NCBI GenBank assembly: GCA_949294195.1
Contig: CASFGK010000018.1
Coordinates: forward strand, 1-64,000
From: an uncultured Bacteroidales bacterium
GTDB taxonomy: Bacteria; Bacteroidota; Bacteroidia; Bacteroidales; UBA932
Length of the DNA: 64,000 nt
Reading direction: 5' to 3'
In this document: in pieces, positions 46,380-56,414 of the stretch
How positions within the stretch are numbered: position 1 is the first letter of the stretch
Layout: every line of letters starts with the position of its first letter
Translations under genes and position numbers: made by a program
The notes under the pieces: generated by a model
The model's input: the letters and a program-made list of their open reading frames with translations, nothing else
Database searches by the model: none
Told to the model about the DNA's origin: nothing

Positions 46380-48905
46380 TTACTTATGTACTACCGGTAT
46401 TCTGAAAATTGTCAACGAGTGCGGAGGACATTCCACAGGAGTACGCATGCCGCCGAGCCGGAACGGACTTTCCTTCCCCGAAACCTTGAAAGGTTCTTCA
46501 AAAGAATTCTCGTCAGTAGCGGAGTCTGATGTGAGAAGAATTCTTTTAGCATCAGCGGAAGCAAGTTCCGTTCTCTTCAGCACAAGCGAAGTATTCCACG
46601 GAGTTTCGGACCCGTTCACAAGTTTTACTATGAGTTCTCCTGCATCCCTGTCTATTCCCGCGACTGCATAGTGTTTGTTAACTATCCTGTAATCATACGT
46701 ATACACAAGTCTCCCGTCCATATAGCATTTCCAGACATTGCCGTCTGTCACCACTTTCACATCATACCATCGGTCTTTCAATACAGGCTCCTGATTCCTG
46801 TAGTCGAACAAAGAGACTGAACCGTTGTCCCCAACCTCTCTGAAAATTACAGATTCGTTGGTATGACTGCCGATATCAGCCATGAAATAATGTCCGGCAT
46901 CCTTCATCCCGAAGACCACCTTGAACCCTTCTCTCCCCTCCAGCTTCCTGGCCTGCAAAGAGATTTCGCAATCCGAAAGGCGCACCCCGTCAAGAAATGC
47001 CAGTGCATCCCCATCGGAAGTTTTCTGGCACAGAGTCCCGTTTCCGGATTTCCAATCTCCTCTTACAGTCTTCCACCGGTAAGCGAAATCGCCGAAATCC
47101 GAAGATTCATAAACAGTCCGACCGCCGCAGGAGACTTTGAAATTGCGGAATTCCGCTGATGTTCCTGCCGTACCGAGTCCGACATAGCCTTCAGGAACAT
47201 ACGGTACTGCTGTCTTTTCTCCCTTTATCTCAACCGCGACATTCACATCAGGCCTGTTTTCAGAAAAGAGCTTCATCACATGATAGTTGGAACGGCCGTA
47301 GCTGCTCTCATTATCAAGTACAATGAGATGGTTCGTATTGAAATGGGCATTTGCGATAAGCGGAGCGTATGACACCAGACACACCTTGTCGGCATTCCTT
47401 TCCACGCCTGTAAGATATGCAGCCTCGGCAAGGGAAGAATACAGATCAGACCTTCCTACGGCAGCATACTCACCGACGTACACTTTATAAGGAGTCCGGC
47501 GGGACAGCCTGTCGTAGACGTCCGCATTGTTATAGAACCAGTCTGAAGTCTCATAATAATGAGGATCAATCATTTCGACTTCATCCAGTCTTTCAATGTC
47601 CTTGCTGAACATAAGGGCTGTAATTACAGTTATCTGCGGATATTTCTCCTTGATGGCCTTATGGAATCTGTTGTAGTTTTCAGCATAGCGCCGGAAAACA
47701 TTCTCGTTGCCCACTTCAACATATTTCAGAGGGAAAGGCTCCGGATGTCCGTTTCTGGCACGCTCTTTCCCCCAGCGAGTCGTCTCAGGGTCACCTATAG
47801 CATACTCGATCGCATCCAGAGCATCCTGTATCAGCGGCTCAAGCTCTTCGCCCCGGACATAATCCCCATTGCGGAACAAACACGACATTCCGGCATTGCA
47901 TACGAACATGGCATCGGAGCCGATATCCTCGCAGAACTGGAGGAACTCATGATATCCGAACCCGTATGTACTTCTGTAGCCCCACAGGTTGTATTCCCCG
48001 GGACGTGTGACCGGATCTCCTATGGTCTCCTTCCATTTTACCCTGTTGTCAAGAGTCAGACCCTCGACGATGCATCCGCCCGGCCAGCGGATGAAAGCCG
48101 GATGCAGGTCTGCGATAAGTGTAGCGACATCCTTTCTGAGACCATTGGCGCGTCCGTTAAATGTGTCTTCGGGGAAAAGCGAAACATAATCCAGCCAGAC
48201 CTGCCCTTTCGGAGGAAAGGCAATCTGAAGCGTATTGTCCGTCCGGGAGACGGACGGTTTGAAGCTGACGGTATAGCGGTGCCACTGCCCGTCCTGCTTC
48301 AGTGCGACATGTTCCGAGGCTATCTTCTCGCCGGAGCATGATACTATGGATGCACGGCACCACGGAGTAGCTTCAGTCCTTATATAGAATTCCAGATTGT
48401 ACCTCTCTCCGGCCCTGACCGCAAGGCCCCAGTACCCGGTATTGACCGCACTCACTCCACCTCTCGCATGACTGAGATCTATAGATAAGGAATGCGGAGT
48501 CGCAGAGTTAAGAGGGAATTCGTCGGTTATGTGAGACAAAGCCTGGGAACCGTCGTCATACTGGACCCGCCATGCTGTCATCGGAAGGTCAGGACTCCAT
48601 CTGACCCTGAAGCAGTTGAGAGAATCATTCGAGTAGCAATGCCTGTGAGGAGCAGCGGCATACCCGTCATCGTCAAGTGTGCATCCGGAAGGAAGTACTC
48701 CTTCCTCGAATCCTCTGTTGCGTACCATTTCGGCATATAGGCCTCCGTCTCCGGCCCCGGTGATTTCTTCGAAGAAAACGCCATAAAGAGATGACGGCAC
48801 TTCGGCTCCCTTTTTTCCCATGTCTATTACCACCTCTTGGGCGGACAAAGGCACTACGCCCACAATCATGGCCGCAGCAGCCAGTATCTTACCGAACTTT
48901 TTCAT
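46380..48905 (-). CDS. GH51 alpha-L-arabinofuranosidase with inserted lectin-like domain
   Basis: The 841-residue exported enzyme has a signal peptide (ILAAAAMIVGVVPLSAQ). An N-terminal CBM4/9-like sandwich (about 75-235) precedes the GH51 TIM barrel (about 250-540), with acid/base E401 in VEVGNENV and nucleophile E479 in YVGEYAA. The C-terminal GH51 sandwich is interrupted by a concanavalin-type module (about 570-735: VYESSDFGDFAYRWKTVRGDW...YYDVKVVTDG-like) that may bind sugar. It removes arabinose from hemicellulose or pectin in the periplasm. It is not in a Sus-type locus; the preceding btuD stop is 56 bp away. Confidence 0.9.
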   Translation of the reverse strand: MKKFGKILAAAAMIVGVVPLSAQEVVIDMGKKGAEVPSSLYGVFFEEITGAGDGGLYAEMVRNRGFEEGVLPSGCTLDDDGYAAAPHRHCYSNDSLNCFRVRWSPDLPMTAWRVQYDDGSQALSHITDEFPLNSATPHSLSIDLSHARGGVSAVNTGYWGLAVRAGERYNLEFYIRTEATPWCRASIVSCSGEKIASEHVALKQDGQWHRYTVSFKPSVSRTDNTLQIAFPPKGQVWLDYVSLFPEDTFNGRANGLRKDVATLIADLHPAFIRWPGGCIVEGLTLDNRVKWKETIGDPVTRPGEYNLWGYRSTYGFGYHEFLQFCEDIGSDAMFVCNAGMSCLFRNGDYVRGEELEPLIQDALDAIEYAIGDPETTRWGKERARNGHPEPFPLKYVEVGNENVFRRYAENYNRFHKAIKEKYPQITVITALMFSKDIERLDEVEMIDPHYYETSDWFYNNADVYDRLSRRTPYKVYVGEYAAVGRSDLYSSLAEAAYLTGVERNADKVCLVSYAPLIANAHFNTNHLIVLDNESSYGRSNYHVMKLFSENRPDVNVAVEIKGEKTAVPYVPEGYVGLGTAGTSAEFRNFKVSCGGRTVYESSDFGDFAYRWKTVRGDWKSGNGTLCQKTSDGDALAFLDGVRLSDCEISLQARKLEGREGFKVVFGMKDAGHYFMADIGSHTNESVIFREVGDNGSVSLFDYRNQEPVLKDRWYDVKVVTDGNVWKCYMDGRLVYTYDYRIVNKHYAVAGIDRDAGELIVKLVNGSETPWNTSLVLKRTELASADAKRILLTSDSATDENSFEEPFKVSGKESPFRLGGMRTPVECPPHSLTIFRIPVVHK

Positions 48906-48961
48906 AATTTAACGTATCTATTTGAAAGTGTATGCAAATACAGGCAGAACGCGGCGGTCTC

Positions 48962-49672
48962 TCATTCATCGAACAGCCTGCCGGCAACGTCCCTGATATC
49001 TGAAGAAAGAGCGCCGGTAAGAAAGGCCTTTCCGCCATCGACGGTCAGGACAAAGCCGGGGCACTCTACGGCAGTCTCTATATCATGTGTCGACCATATT
49101 ACAGTCCTGCTTCCTTCAGACGACAGGGTTTTCAGGATACGCGCGACCTTGCGTCTGTTAGTAAAATCCAGAAAAGCCGTAGGTTCGTCAAGAATGATGA
49201 CCGGCGTGTCCTGCGCTATGGCCCGTGCTATTCCTGCCATCTGACATTCTCCGTCAGACATCTTATCCAGTTTCCTGTCCGAAAAATCCTCCATGCCGAC
49301 AACTGCAAGAGCCTCGCTGACAGCAATTTCATCGTCCGGAGAAAGCCGCCCTTTCCAATCCGTATATGGAGCCCGTCCCAACGATACCAGCTCACGGCAT
49401 GTCATGCCTGCGATACGGAGTCTCCCAGTACTGACGAACGATACAATGCGGGCCTTTTTCCGGACCGGAACGGCAGACAGCTCCGTCCCGTCATACAGGA
49501 CACGCCCTCCATGAGAAGGGAGCAGACCCGCCAGCGTACGCAACAAAGTACTCTTTCCCGATCCGTTCCGGCCGATTACGGCCACAAGAGAAGCGGACGG
49601 GATTTCCATGTCTATTCCGGAAAGCACAGTATGGCGCCCGTAGCCTGCGGAAAGATTCTCAAGTCTGAGCAT
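48962..49672 (-). CDS. btuD: ABC transporter ATP-binding protein, corrinoid/siderophore type (BtuD-like)
   Basis: I chose the ATG at 49672, three bases after the btuC stop, where conserved sequence begins (MLRLENLSAGYGRHTVLSGI). The open frame upstream is not conserved. The ~236-residue ATPase has Walker A VIGRNGSGKSTLLRTL, the signature MSDGECQMAGIARAI (variant LSGGE), Walker B VIILDEPTAFLD and the switch His in WSTHDIE. It is of the FepC/BtuD/HmuV type that energises a BtuC-like permease. It is the last gene of the btuG-B-F-C-D unit. Confidence 0.9.
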   Translation of the reverse strand: MLRLENLSAGYGRHTVLSGIDMEIPSASLVAVIGRNGSGKSTLLRTLAGLLPSHGGRVLYDGTELSAVPVRKKARIVSFVSTGRLRIAGMTCRELVSLGRAPYTDWKGRLSPDDEIAVSEALAVVGMEDFSDRKLDKMSDGECQMAGIARAIAQDTPVIILDEPTAFLDFTNRRKVARILKTLSSEGSRTVIWSTHDIETAVECPGFVLTVDGGKAFLTGALSSDIRDVAGRLFDE

Positions 49673-49674
49673 AA

Positions 49675-50685
49675 TCAATGGTATTGTCTGTTTTTCAATA
49701 CTATCCATATAACCATCGGCACACCGACAAGGGAAGTCACTATATTGACCGGCAATGCACAAAGGCGCGACGCGATATCACATGAAAGCATCAGGATGCT
49801 GCCTGTGAGTGCCGTATACGGGAGAAGTTTCCTGTGGTCGGAAGTCCCGGACAACAGCCTCGCGATATGCGGAGACGCCAGTCCCAGAAAACCAATAGGG
49901 CCGCAAAAGGCAGTAACTGTTCCCGCAAGCAGTACGGTAGCCGCATATATGACATACCTGGCTTTTCTCACATCCAGGCCCATAGTTTCCGCATATTCCT
50001 CTCCGAGCAGCAGCAGATTCAATGACTTCACGGAAATTCCGGCCAGAACCAGTCCGGCAAATACCGCCCCGGCCAGAAGCGGCAGCTGGCCTGATGAAAC
50101 GCTTCCTGGCGACCCCATAGTCCACAGCACGTATGACTTCAGAGCCGGACTGTCTCCGAAAAACTGCAGGACCTGCACCATTGCATCGATTCCTGCGCCG
50201 AACATCATACCCAGTATCAGCACCATCATGATGTCCCTGAGCCTGCGGCTTGCAAAAGCGACAAGGAGCATTACCCCTCCGGCACCGGCCCATGCGGCGC
50301 CCGCCAGGCCAAGATCAGCGAACAGCTGTCCTCCTGCAGACGGAAGGAACGGAACTCCGAGAACGAACATGGCAGCCCCGAGAGAGGCGCCCGAATTTAC
50401 GCCAAGTACATACGGCCCGGCAAGAGGATTCCTGAACAGGGTCTGCATCAGCAGTCCGCATACAGAAACAGACATTCCTGAAACAAGGGCGGAAACCGTC
50501 CTTATTCCTCTGATTTCCCAGATTATTGTCCTGGTCCCGGGTGACACGTCTCCACCTGTCAGGGCTCTGAAGACCTCTCCAGCAGCCAGATCAGCCGGGC
50601 CTGTGGCAAAACCGGCAATCAGAAGTCCTGCAAGCACGGCTGCCGATACGCTGAAAAAAACGGTATTTCTGTATCCTGTCTTCAT
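49675..50685 (-). CDS. btuC: ABC permease of the FecCD/BtuC family
   Basis: The 336-residue permease has about ten membrane helices and the FecCD family signatures: RTVSALVSGMSVSVCGLLMQTLFRNPLAGPYVLG, GVNSGASLG, and GPIGFLGLASPHIAR with the cytoplasmic coupling region. It carries corrinoid (or a heme/siderophore) across the inner membrane. The first four bases overlap the btuF stop (ATGA), so translation is coupled. The neighbours point to B12. Confidence 0.92.
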   Translation of the reverse strand: MKTGYRNTVFFSVSAAVLAGLLIAGFATGPADLAAGEVFRALTGGDVSPGTRTIIWEIRGIRTVSALVSGMSVSVCGLLMQTLFRNPLAGPYVLGVNSGASLGAAMFVLGVPFLPSAGGQLFADLGLAGAAWAGAGGVMLLVAFASRRLRDIMMVLILGMMFGAGIDAMVQVLQFFGDSPALKSYVLWTMGSPGSVSSGQLPLLAGAVFAGLVLAGISVKSLNLLLLGEEYAETMGLDVRKARYVIYAATVLLAGTVTAFCGPIGFLGLASPHIARLLSGTSDHRKLLPYTALTGSILMLSCDIASRLCALPVNIVTSLVGVPMVIWIVLKNRQYH

Positions 50686-51824
50686 TCCAGCCTCCTGTAA
50701 TAATACAGCCCGCTGCCATCCTCTGCTGTCTCCGGATGGAAAATACCGATAAGATCCTTCAGGACAAGATCGGGCCTTGCAGAAGAAGTCTCCCAGAATT
50801 CATTCCCTCCTCCCGGACTCATACGGGCATCGTTGTTGAATACCATCCCGTTTCTGAAGCATTTTACGGACGAGAAGCCAGGACATGCCCTGCCAAGTTC
50901 ATCCAGAGACCCTATGCTGCCGGTATCCAGCCAGATATCAGCTTCGGATGCCAGCTGGAATGCTTCCTCTCTGCTGACCGGAAGCGGCTTGTTGGTATAG
51001 TTGTCCTTGTAAATGTACTCTCCTCCTGCATCCTCTATCATTTTCACTATGGCGCTTTCCGCGGAAGACATGTACCAGACATCGCCGTAAGGAGCATTCA
51101 GCATCACTGCCGGCCGATGATCGGACGGAAATGAGGCGGCAAGGGTCTTCAGAGAGTCATAGCGCCCGGCTATCTCCCTGAAGACAGCTTCGCCCTTTTC
51201 CCTGTCGCCGAGGATTTCAGACAGGACTACCATCCATTCGGCCCGGCCAAGCGGATCAGGTTCCAGATACTCACCCATATACATATACGGTATACCGAGC
51301 TCTTCAAGCTTGGCTTCCATCGGGCTTCTGGACGCCACTCCGTAAATCAGGGCCAGATCGGCCTCCACAGCGAGCAGGCCTTCATAATCAGGAGCCGAAT
51401 CACTGCCTGTCTCAACGATTTCATCCGACCGGGACCTTATCGTCACATCGGATATGAAATGTTTCCCGGAGACAGCGGCCACGCTGTCACATGCACCGAG
51501 ACAGGCCAGAAACCCCACATAAGACGATGACATTACCGCAAGCCGTGAAGCATGGTCCTCAATCACCTGTCCGGAGAATCCTTCAGGGGGCCTTTCACCG
51601 CCTCTTGCGAGGAACAGTTCCATTGCCGATGAATCTGCTTCCTGCCATCCGGCATACACCCTTATCACACGACTGCAACTGTCCTTCCAGCCGGCGATAT
51701 CGAATCCTGACGCGAACTCAGGCCTGTAATATACGGTATCATACCTGTTCCCGGAGCCTGCAGATGACACGCAGGAAACAGCAAGGGCAAGACATGCCGA
51801 CAACACAATGCAGATTCTTACCAT
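50682..51824 (-). CDS. btuF: Periplasmic substrate-binding lipoprotein of the BtuF/FepB family
   Basis: The 380-residue protein has a lipoprotein signal (VLSACLALAVSC) and the class III periplasmic binding fold: first lobe with SRLAVMSSSYVGFLACLGACDSVAAVS, then VEADLALIYGV and the inter-lobe helix LEELGIPYMYMGEYLE. It hands the captured ligand to BtuC. It overlaps the end of the receptor gene by 7 bp. Ligand identity (cobamide versus iron compound) is inferred from the operon. Confidence 0.87.
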   Translation of the reverse strand: MVRICIVLSACLALAVSCVSSAGSGNRYDTVYYRPEFASGFDIAGWKDSCSRVIRVYAGWQEADSSAMELFLARGGERPPEGFSGQVIEDHASRLAVMSSSYVGFLACLGACDSVAAVSGKHFISDVTIRSRSDEIVETGSDSAPDYEGLLAVEADLALIYGVASRSPMEAKLEELGIPYMYMGEYLEPDPLGRAEWMVVLSEILGDREKGEAVFREIAGRYDSLKTLAASFPSDHRPAVMLNAPYGDVWYMSSAESAIVKMIEDAGGEYIYKDNYTNKPLPVSREEAFQLASEADIWLDTGSIGSLDELGRACPGFSSVKCFRNGMVFNNDARMSPGGGNEFWETSSARPDLVLKDLIGIFHPETAEDGSGLYYYRRLE

Positions 51825-53869
51825 TTCGGAGTTATCCCTATAAAAAATTCATAATTTATTCCAGGCATGGGGCGGGACAGCACGGTCTCGTAATTCTCGT
51901 CGAACAAGTTCCTTACGGCAAGTGAAAGAGAGATGTCGGCACGGCGGAATTCCAGACCTTTCGACAGTGTCACACCGTTCATCAGATACGGAGGAACGGA
52001 TCCAGTCGGCCCGCTGTCGTTGCTTGACATTGTATACCGCCTGCTGTACCAGCACCATTTGTACAGCAGTTTCCATGATCTGAAAGCCAGGGACGCCATG
52101 AGTGACGCGGAATGTTCAGGCACATACACGAGCTGCTTGCCGGCAGACGTGTCCCCTTTCCGGCCTGTCCCGTAAACATTTATTGACGGAGACCATGTAT
52201 AATTCCCTACAAGCCTCAGATTCAGGTCATCAGTCACATCCCATCCTAAATCAACTTTCTGCTCCACGCCATATGCATGCACTTCCTGCAGGTTGACCGG
52301 AGTGTAGTAGTTTTTCCCTGTCCCGTACGGGAGCCACAGTATCCAGTCGTCAATATATGAGTCATACCATGCTCCTTCCGCCGACAAAGATACTCTGTTC
52401 CATCTTTTTGAAAAAGAATAACCGGCATCATACGAAACCCCTGTTTCCGGTTTGAGGTCAGGATTCCCGCCAGGAAGGAAATACATGTCATTAAGCGTAG
52501 GATAACGGTAATTTCCCGATACCGAGCCTCTGAAATAAAGGCCTGCCTCCCGCCAGAGTAGCAAGCCGGCATTGAGGGACGGGACAGGAAAAGAAATGGC
52601 ATTCCCGGCAAGATCCTCTCTTACGGACAATGAAAGGCCGAGGCGCTCAACCGGCTTCCAGTCCACAGACAGGAAAACACCGGCATCGGTTCTGGCTGCA
52701 TCATATCCCTGATGTGATATGATGTCTTCAGAGCTGACTATATAATTGTATAACGAAATATCCGACCGGAAAGTCCATCCGCCGGGAAAATTCCAGTCGG
52801 CGCCGCATCTGAAAAACAGAGTGTTGGCACGGCTGTCTGAATTGCTTATATACGTCCAGTGCCCTTTCCCGGCATCAAAAGCATGGTCATAGCCGAGTTC
52901 GGTACCGGAATATCCTGCGGATGCGTGTACCTTCACTCTGCTGAAATCCCTCTTGTATGCGAGAACCGCCCTGAGTGTATTTTCATTCCGGTCATTGATG
53001 TATCCGTCCTGTTCGGAATAGTCCACAGCAAGCCGCGGCATCTGGCGGTATGCCCCCAGATACCATACAGACAGAGTGAATCTGCCACCGGAAGATGTCC
53101 TGTATCCGGACTCAAGCAATATATGGTAATCCCTGTATTTCCCGTTCTCGTTGTATTCTGCCGGATGGTATGTCGAAATGATTTCCATATTCTCGTCATA
53201 GATGTTCTCCTTCTTTTTCATGTTGACATACCTGAAACGGTTCGGAGAATATGAAAATACGGCACGCAAGGAGACGGAAAAGCGGTTTTTCCCGTAATCA
53301 AGTCTCAGAAAATCGTCCACTGTCGCGAATGACCCGATTCCCTGGACAAACTGCATGGAAAAGCCTTCCTCCGTCCCCGGTCCGGAATGGAGCAGTACGG
53401 CTCCGCCCAGTCCGCCTGAAACTGCCTGAAGGGAGGACGGGCCGTGCAGAAGTTCCGCCCGGTCAGCAATGAATGCCGGAATCGTGGAAAAATCAGTCAT
53501 TCCGAGCATAGGAGAATTGATTTTCATACCGTTCCACAATACCTGGGTGTGAGAAGGGGATGTGCCGCGGAACGAGACGGTCGATAAAGCAGCCCTGCCG
53601 TACTGCTTCACAAAGAGAGATGAGTTGTATGCAAGGATATCTGCAAATGAAAATGATATGTTTTCCCTGAGTCCCGTACTGTCCAGCGGAGTTCGGTATA
53701 TGCCCGTGCCGGCAAGAGAGCGGAATCCGGAAACCGAAGCGGCGGCAATCCTTACGGATGAAGAGTCCGCGCCGGCGACAGACACCCCGTCTGAAGCGGA
53801 AGCTCTTCCTGGTACCGCAAGCATGATAGCGGATAAAAGCAGGCAGACACAGGTCGGACAATTTTCCAT
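51818..53869 (-). CDS. btuB: TonB-dependent receptor, BtuB-like
   Basis: The 683-residue protein has a signal (MENCPTCVCLLLSAIMLAVPGRA), a plug domain (about residues 60-170) with FADILAYNSSLFVKQYGRAALSTVSFRGTSPSHTQVLWNGMKI and PSSLQAVSGGLGGAVLL, and a 22-strand-type barrel ending NYEFFIGITPKW with terminal aromatic. Its small size and lack of the carboxypeptidase-like N-terminal extension separate it from SusC proteins and suit a B12 receptor. It lies 16 bp after the btuG-like gene, which in Bacteroides makes a surface lid on BtuB. Confidence 0.87.
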   Translation of the reverse strand: MENCPTCVCLLLSAIMLAVPGRASASDGVSVAGADSSSVRIAAASVSGFRSLAGTGIYRTPLDSTGLRENISFSFADILAYNSSLFVKQYGRAALSTVSFRGTSPSHTQVLWNGMKINSPMLGMTDFSTIPAFIADRAELLHGPSSLQAVSGGLGGAVLLHSGPGTEEGFSMQFVQGIGSFATVDDFLRLDYGKNRFSVSLRAVFSYSPNRFRYVNMKKKENIYDENMEIISTYHPAEYNENGKYRDYHILLESGYRTSSGGRFTLSVWYLGAYRQMPRLAVDYSEQDGYINDRNENTLRAVLAYKRDFSRVKVHASAGYSGTELGYDHAFDAGKGHWTYISNSDSRANTLFFRCGADWNFPGGWTFRSDISLYNYIVSSEDIISHQGYDAARTDAGVFLSVDWKPVERLGLSLSVREDLAGNAISFPVPSLNAGLLLWREAGLYFRGSVSGNYRYPTLNDMYFLPGGNPDLKPETGVSYDAGYSFSKRWNRVSLSAEGAWYDSYIDDWILWLPYGTGKNYYTPVNLQEVHAYGVEQKVDLGWDVTDDLNLRLVGNYTWSPSINVYGTGRKGDTSAGKQLVYVPEHSASLMASLAFRSWKLLYKWCWYSRRYTMSSNDSGPTGSVPPYLMNGVTLSKGLEFRRADISLSLAVRNLFDENYETVLSRPMPGINYEFFIGITPKW

Positions 53870-53885
53870 ACGGCATGCTGCAGGA

Positions 53886-54941
53886 TTACCGGTACCAGCA
53901 GAAAGCTCCCGGGCATATTCCGGCAGGAAACTCGTCTTTCAAGTGTCCGTCAGAAGAGTATCTGTATACTTTCCCGTTCTGGGAATAGTCTATCGCGTCT
54001 GAAACGAATATATCACCGTCATATGGACTTGAGGACAATGCATAATATGCCGTTCCCGAATCTTCGGCTATAAACGGGGCCGACGGGAGGACTTCTGAAG
54101 ACACATCCATTTTCCACACACCGGAGCCGAGCCAGTAAAGGGTATCCCCTTCCGCATCTGAGACAAGCTCTGAAACCGGGACGAAACCGTCGAATACAAA
54201 CTCCCGCTCTACTTTGAATGCAACCGGATCTACTGCCAGCAACGCCGGTTTTTCATATCCTGCCGGATTGCCTTCCCAGCCTCCGCCGTCAGTCAGGATC
54301 CACAGTTTCCCGTACCGGTCCATGGCCATACTGCAAGGCTGGACCCCCACTTCCAGTCTGTCCGCAATCTTGTCCGATGACAGATCAATCTTGAGTATCT
54401 CCGAACCGGAAGACCAGCTGTTCACATACATGAATCCGTCCGAGATGATCATCTGCTCCGTGGAGCATCCGGTTTCCACCTCACCGCAAATACGGTATGA
54501 GCGAGGATCGACTATCGAGATTTTCGTATCATAAAGATCTGTGACATAGGCTTTTGAATCTGACACAAACTGAATATGCCTTGGTGAGGCAAATCCTGTT
54601 ATCCTCCCTTTTTCCGTCATGTCGGAAAGCGAGACGGAAAAAATGACCCCGGAATTGTTCACTACAATCCATCCCCTGTCTCCATATATAGTCATAGACT
54701 GGGCCACGTCTCCGAGCGGGACTCCGTTGGCCCTGTAGAAAAGGTTGTCTTCGGTCCCGCCTGTCTCTACGTTATAGTATGATATGGAAGCGTTCCCGCT
54801 TCCGAAACTGCCTTCATTGACTATGAAAAGACCATCGGGTCCGATATCCGGACTCTCATGCACCGGCGGCTCTTTCTCCATGCATGAGACAAGACAGAAG
54901 CACAGTAAAATTACCGATGCAAAAAGTGAAAAACGTCCCAT
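53886..54941 (-). CDS. BtuG-like surface beta-propeller lipoprotein (YncE/DUF5074 type)
   Basis: I chose the ATG at 54941 since MGRFSLFASVILLCFCLVSC is a lipoprotein signal; the frame is open upstream to 55043 but that part is not signal-like. The mature ~330 residues form a propeller with repeats of YVTN/YncE sort (for example GLFIVNEGSFGSGNASISYYNVETG, SKAYVTDLYDTKISIVDPRSYRICGEVETG, GKLWILTDGGGW). In Bacteroides thetaiotaomicron a similar surface propeller, BtuG, binds cobalamin with very high affinity and passes it to BtuB. Gene order here (propeller, BtuB, BtuF, BtuC, BtuD) gives the same inference. No cobalamin riboswitch is found upstream. Confidence 0.78.
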   Translation of the reverse strand: MGRFSLFASVILLCFCLVSCMEKEPPVHESPDIGPDGLFIVNEGSFGSGNASISYYNVETGGTEDNLFYRANGVPLGDVAQSMTIYGDRGWIVVNNSGVIFSVSLSDMTEKGRITGFASPRHIQFVSDSKAYVTDLYDTKISIVDPRSYRICGEVETGCSTEQMIISDGFMYVNSWSSGSEILKIDLSSDKIADRLEVGVQPCSMAMDRYGKLWILTDGGGWEGNPAGYEKPALLAVDPVAFKVEREFVFDGFVPVSELVSDAEGDTLYWLGSGVWKMDVSSEVLPSAPFIAEDSGTAYYALSSSPYDGDIFVSDAIDYSQNGKVYRYSSDGHLKDEFPAGICPGAFCWYR

Positions 54942-54964
54942 AATATAAAATAAGGACGGGTATG

Positions 54965-54985
54965 AAAAGACCGGCCTGAAGCCGG
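54965..54985 (-). terminator. Short GC hairpin with T-rich tail between glyA and the btuG-like gene
   Basis: On the minus strand CCGGC (54985-54981) pairs with GCCGG (54975-54971), followed by TCTTTTC. It is short and might be a partial terminator or attenuator for glyA read-through. Confidence 0.4.
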
Positions 54986-55036
54986 ACCTCCCTGAAGACA
55001 TGCCGGAGCGGCAGGCTTCCTTCCCGTCAAACTGTT

Positions 55037-56365
55037 CTACCACCTGTTCAGCGGCATGCCGCTCATCTTCATACGGACTTTCTTTTTCACCGCTTCAAGG
55101 ACTGCATCGTGTTCAGCCTTGCCTTCTTCCGATTTCCCTGTCACATAATCAAGATGGACGGCGGCACTTGCAAGAACAGTGTCTATGAACTTCACGACAG
55201 ACTCCATATCTTTCTCCAGAAGTCCTCTGGAAGTGATGGCCGGAGTACCGACCCTTATGCCTGATGTCTGGAACGGAGAACGGGTATCGAACGGCACCAT
55301 ATTCTTGTTTACGGTAATATCCGCCTTCACCAGTTCCCTTTCCGCAACTTTGCCTGTAAGCTCAGGGAACTTGGTCCGGAGATCGATCAGCATGAGATGG
55401 TTGTCCGTACCGCCTGACACTATCTTGTATCCTCTCTCTGAAAAAGCCTCGGCCATTGCAACGGCATTTGCTACCACCTGTTTCTGATACTCCTTGAACT
55501 CAGGCTGGAGAGCCTCATAGAATGAAACGGCCTTGGCGGCTATACAGTGCTCCAGCGGACCTCCCTGCTCCCCTGGAAAAACGCTTGAATTTATTATCTG
55601 GGACATTTTCTTTACCGCTCCCTTCGGCGTTGTAAGTCCCCACGGATTGTCGAAATCCTTCCCTATAAGGATTACACCGCCACGCGGGCCGCGCAGAGTC
55701 TTGTGCGTAGTCGATGTGACGATATGCGCGTATTTTACAGGATTGCTCAGAAGACCTGCCGCTATAAGGCCTGCAGTATGGGCCATGTCCACCATGAACA
55801 GCGCCCCGACCTTGTCGGCAATCTCCCGCATCCTGGCCCAGTTCCATTCTCTCGAATATGCTGATGCTCCGCCGATTATAAGTTTCGGTCTGTGTTCAAG
55901 AGCAAGCTGTTCCATCCTGTCATAGTCCACCATTCCCGTCACCTCGTCCAGGCCGTATGAAACCGCATTGTAAAGGATTCCGGACATATTCACAGGAGAA
56001 CCGTGTGTAAGATGGCCTCCCTGGGCCAGGTCAAGTCCCATGAAGGTATCACCGGGCTTCAGGCATGCCATCATCACGGCCATGTTTGCCTGGGCTCCGG
56101 AATGAGGCTGGACATTGGCATATTCCGCTTCAAACAGCTGGCACAGCCTGTCTATTGCAAGCTGCTCTATCTGGTCGACAATCTCGCATCCTCCGTAATA
56201 TCTGGCACCGGGATATCCTTCCGCATATTTATTTGTACATACAGACCCCAGCGCAGAAAGGACCTGGTCACTCACATAATTTTCTGACGCGATCAGTTCT
56301 ATGCCTGTTGTCTGCCTTTCTTCCTCTTTCCTGATAAGATTAAAAATCTGAAGATCCTGTTTCAT
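55037..56365 (-). CDS. glyA: Serine hydroxymethyltransferase
   Basis: The enzyme (443 residues from the ATG at 56365) makes glycine and methylene-tetrahydrofolate from serine. I use the second ATG because [18 protein letters not shown] is the normal GlyA start; the frame is open 21 bp earlier. Motifs: [30 protein letters not shown] lysine K222 in [14 protein letters not shown], and [10 protein letters not shown]. The C-terminus is slightly long. Promoter element at 56415. Confidence 0.97.
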   Translation of the reverse strand: MKQDLQIFNLIRKEEERQTTGIELIASENYVSDQVLSALGSVCTNKYAEGYPGARYYGGCEIVDQIEQLAIDRLCQLFEAEYANVQPHSGAQANMAVMMACLKPGDTFMGLDLAQGGHLTHGSPVNMSGILYNAVSYGLDEVTGMVDYDRMEQLALEHRPKLIIGGASAYSREWNWARMREIADKVGALFMVDMAHTAGLIAAGLLSNPVKYAHIVTSTTHKTLRGPRGGVILIGKDFDNPWGLTTPKGAVKKMSQIINSSVFPGEQGGPLEHCIAAKAVSFYEALQPEFKEYQKQVVANAVAMAEAFSERGYKIVSGGTDNHLMLIDLRTKFPELTGKVAERELVKADITVNKNMVPFDTRSPFQTSGIRVGTPAITSRGLLEKDMESVVKFIDTVLASAAVHLDYVTGKSEEGKAEHDAVLEAVKKKVRMKMSGMPLNRW

Positions 56366-56414
56366 ATATATGATTTTAATTGCCAAAGTTCGAGGTCAGG
56401 TCAAGTGTAACAGG

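Noticed and set aside
49085-50752. A 555-residue plus-strand open frame opposite btuD and btuC
   Set aside because: It is rich in Arg, Pro, Ser and Thr, has no motif or signal, and lies wholly antisense to two well-conserved transporter genes; the long open frame is explained by the codon usage of the genes it mirrors.
54942-55036. Possible cobalamin riboswitch before the btuG-like gene
   Set aside because: The spacer is under 100 bp, shorter than a B12 riboswitch, and I cannot find the B12 box; only small GC hairpins are present.
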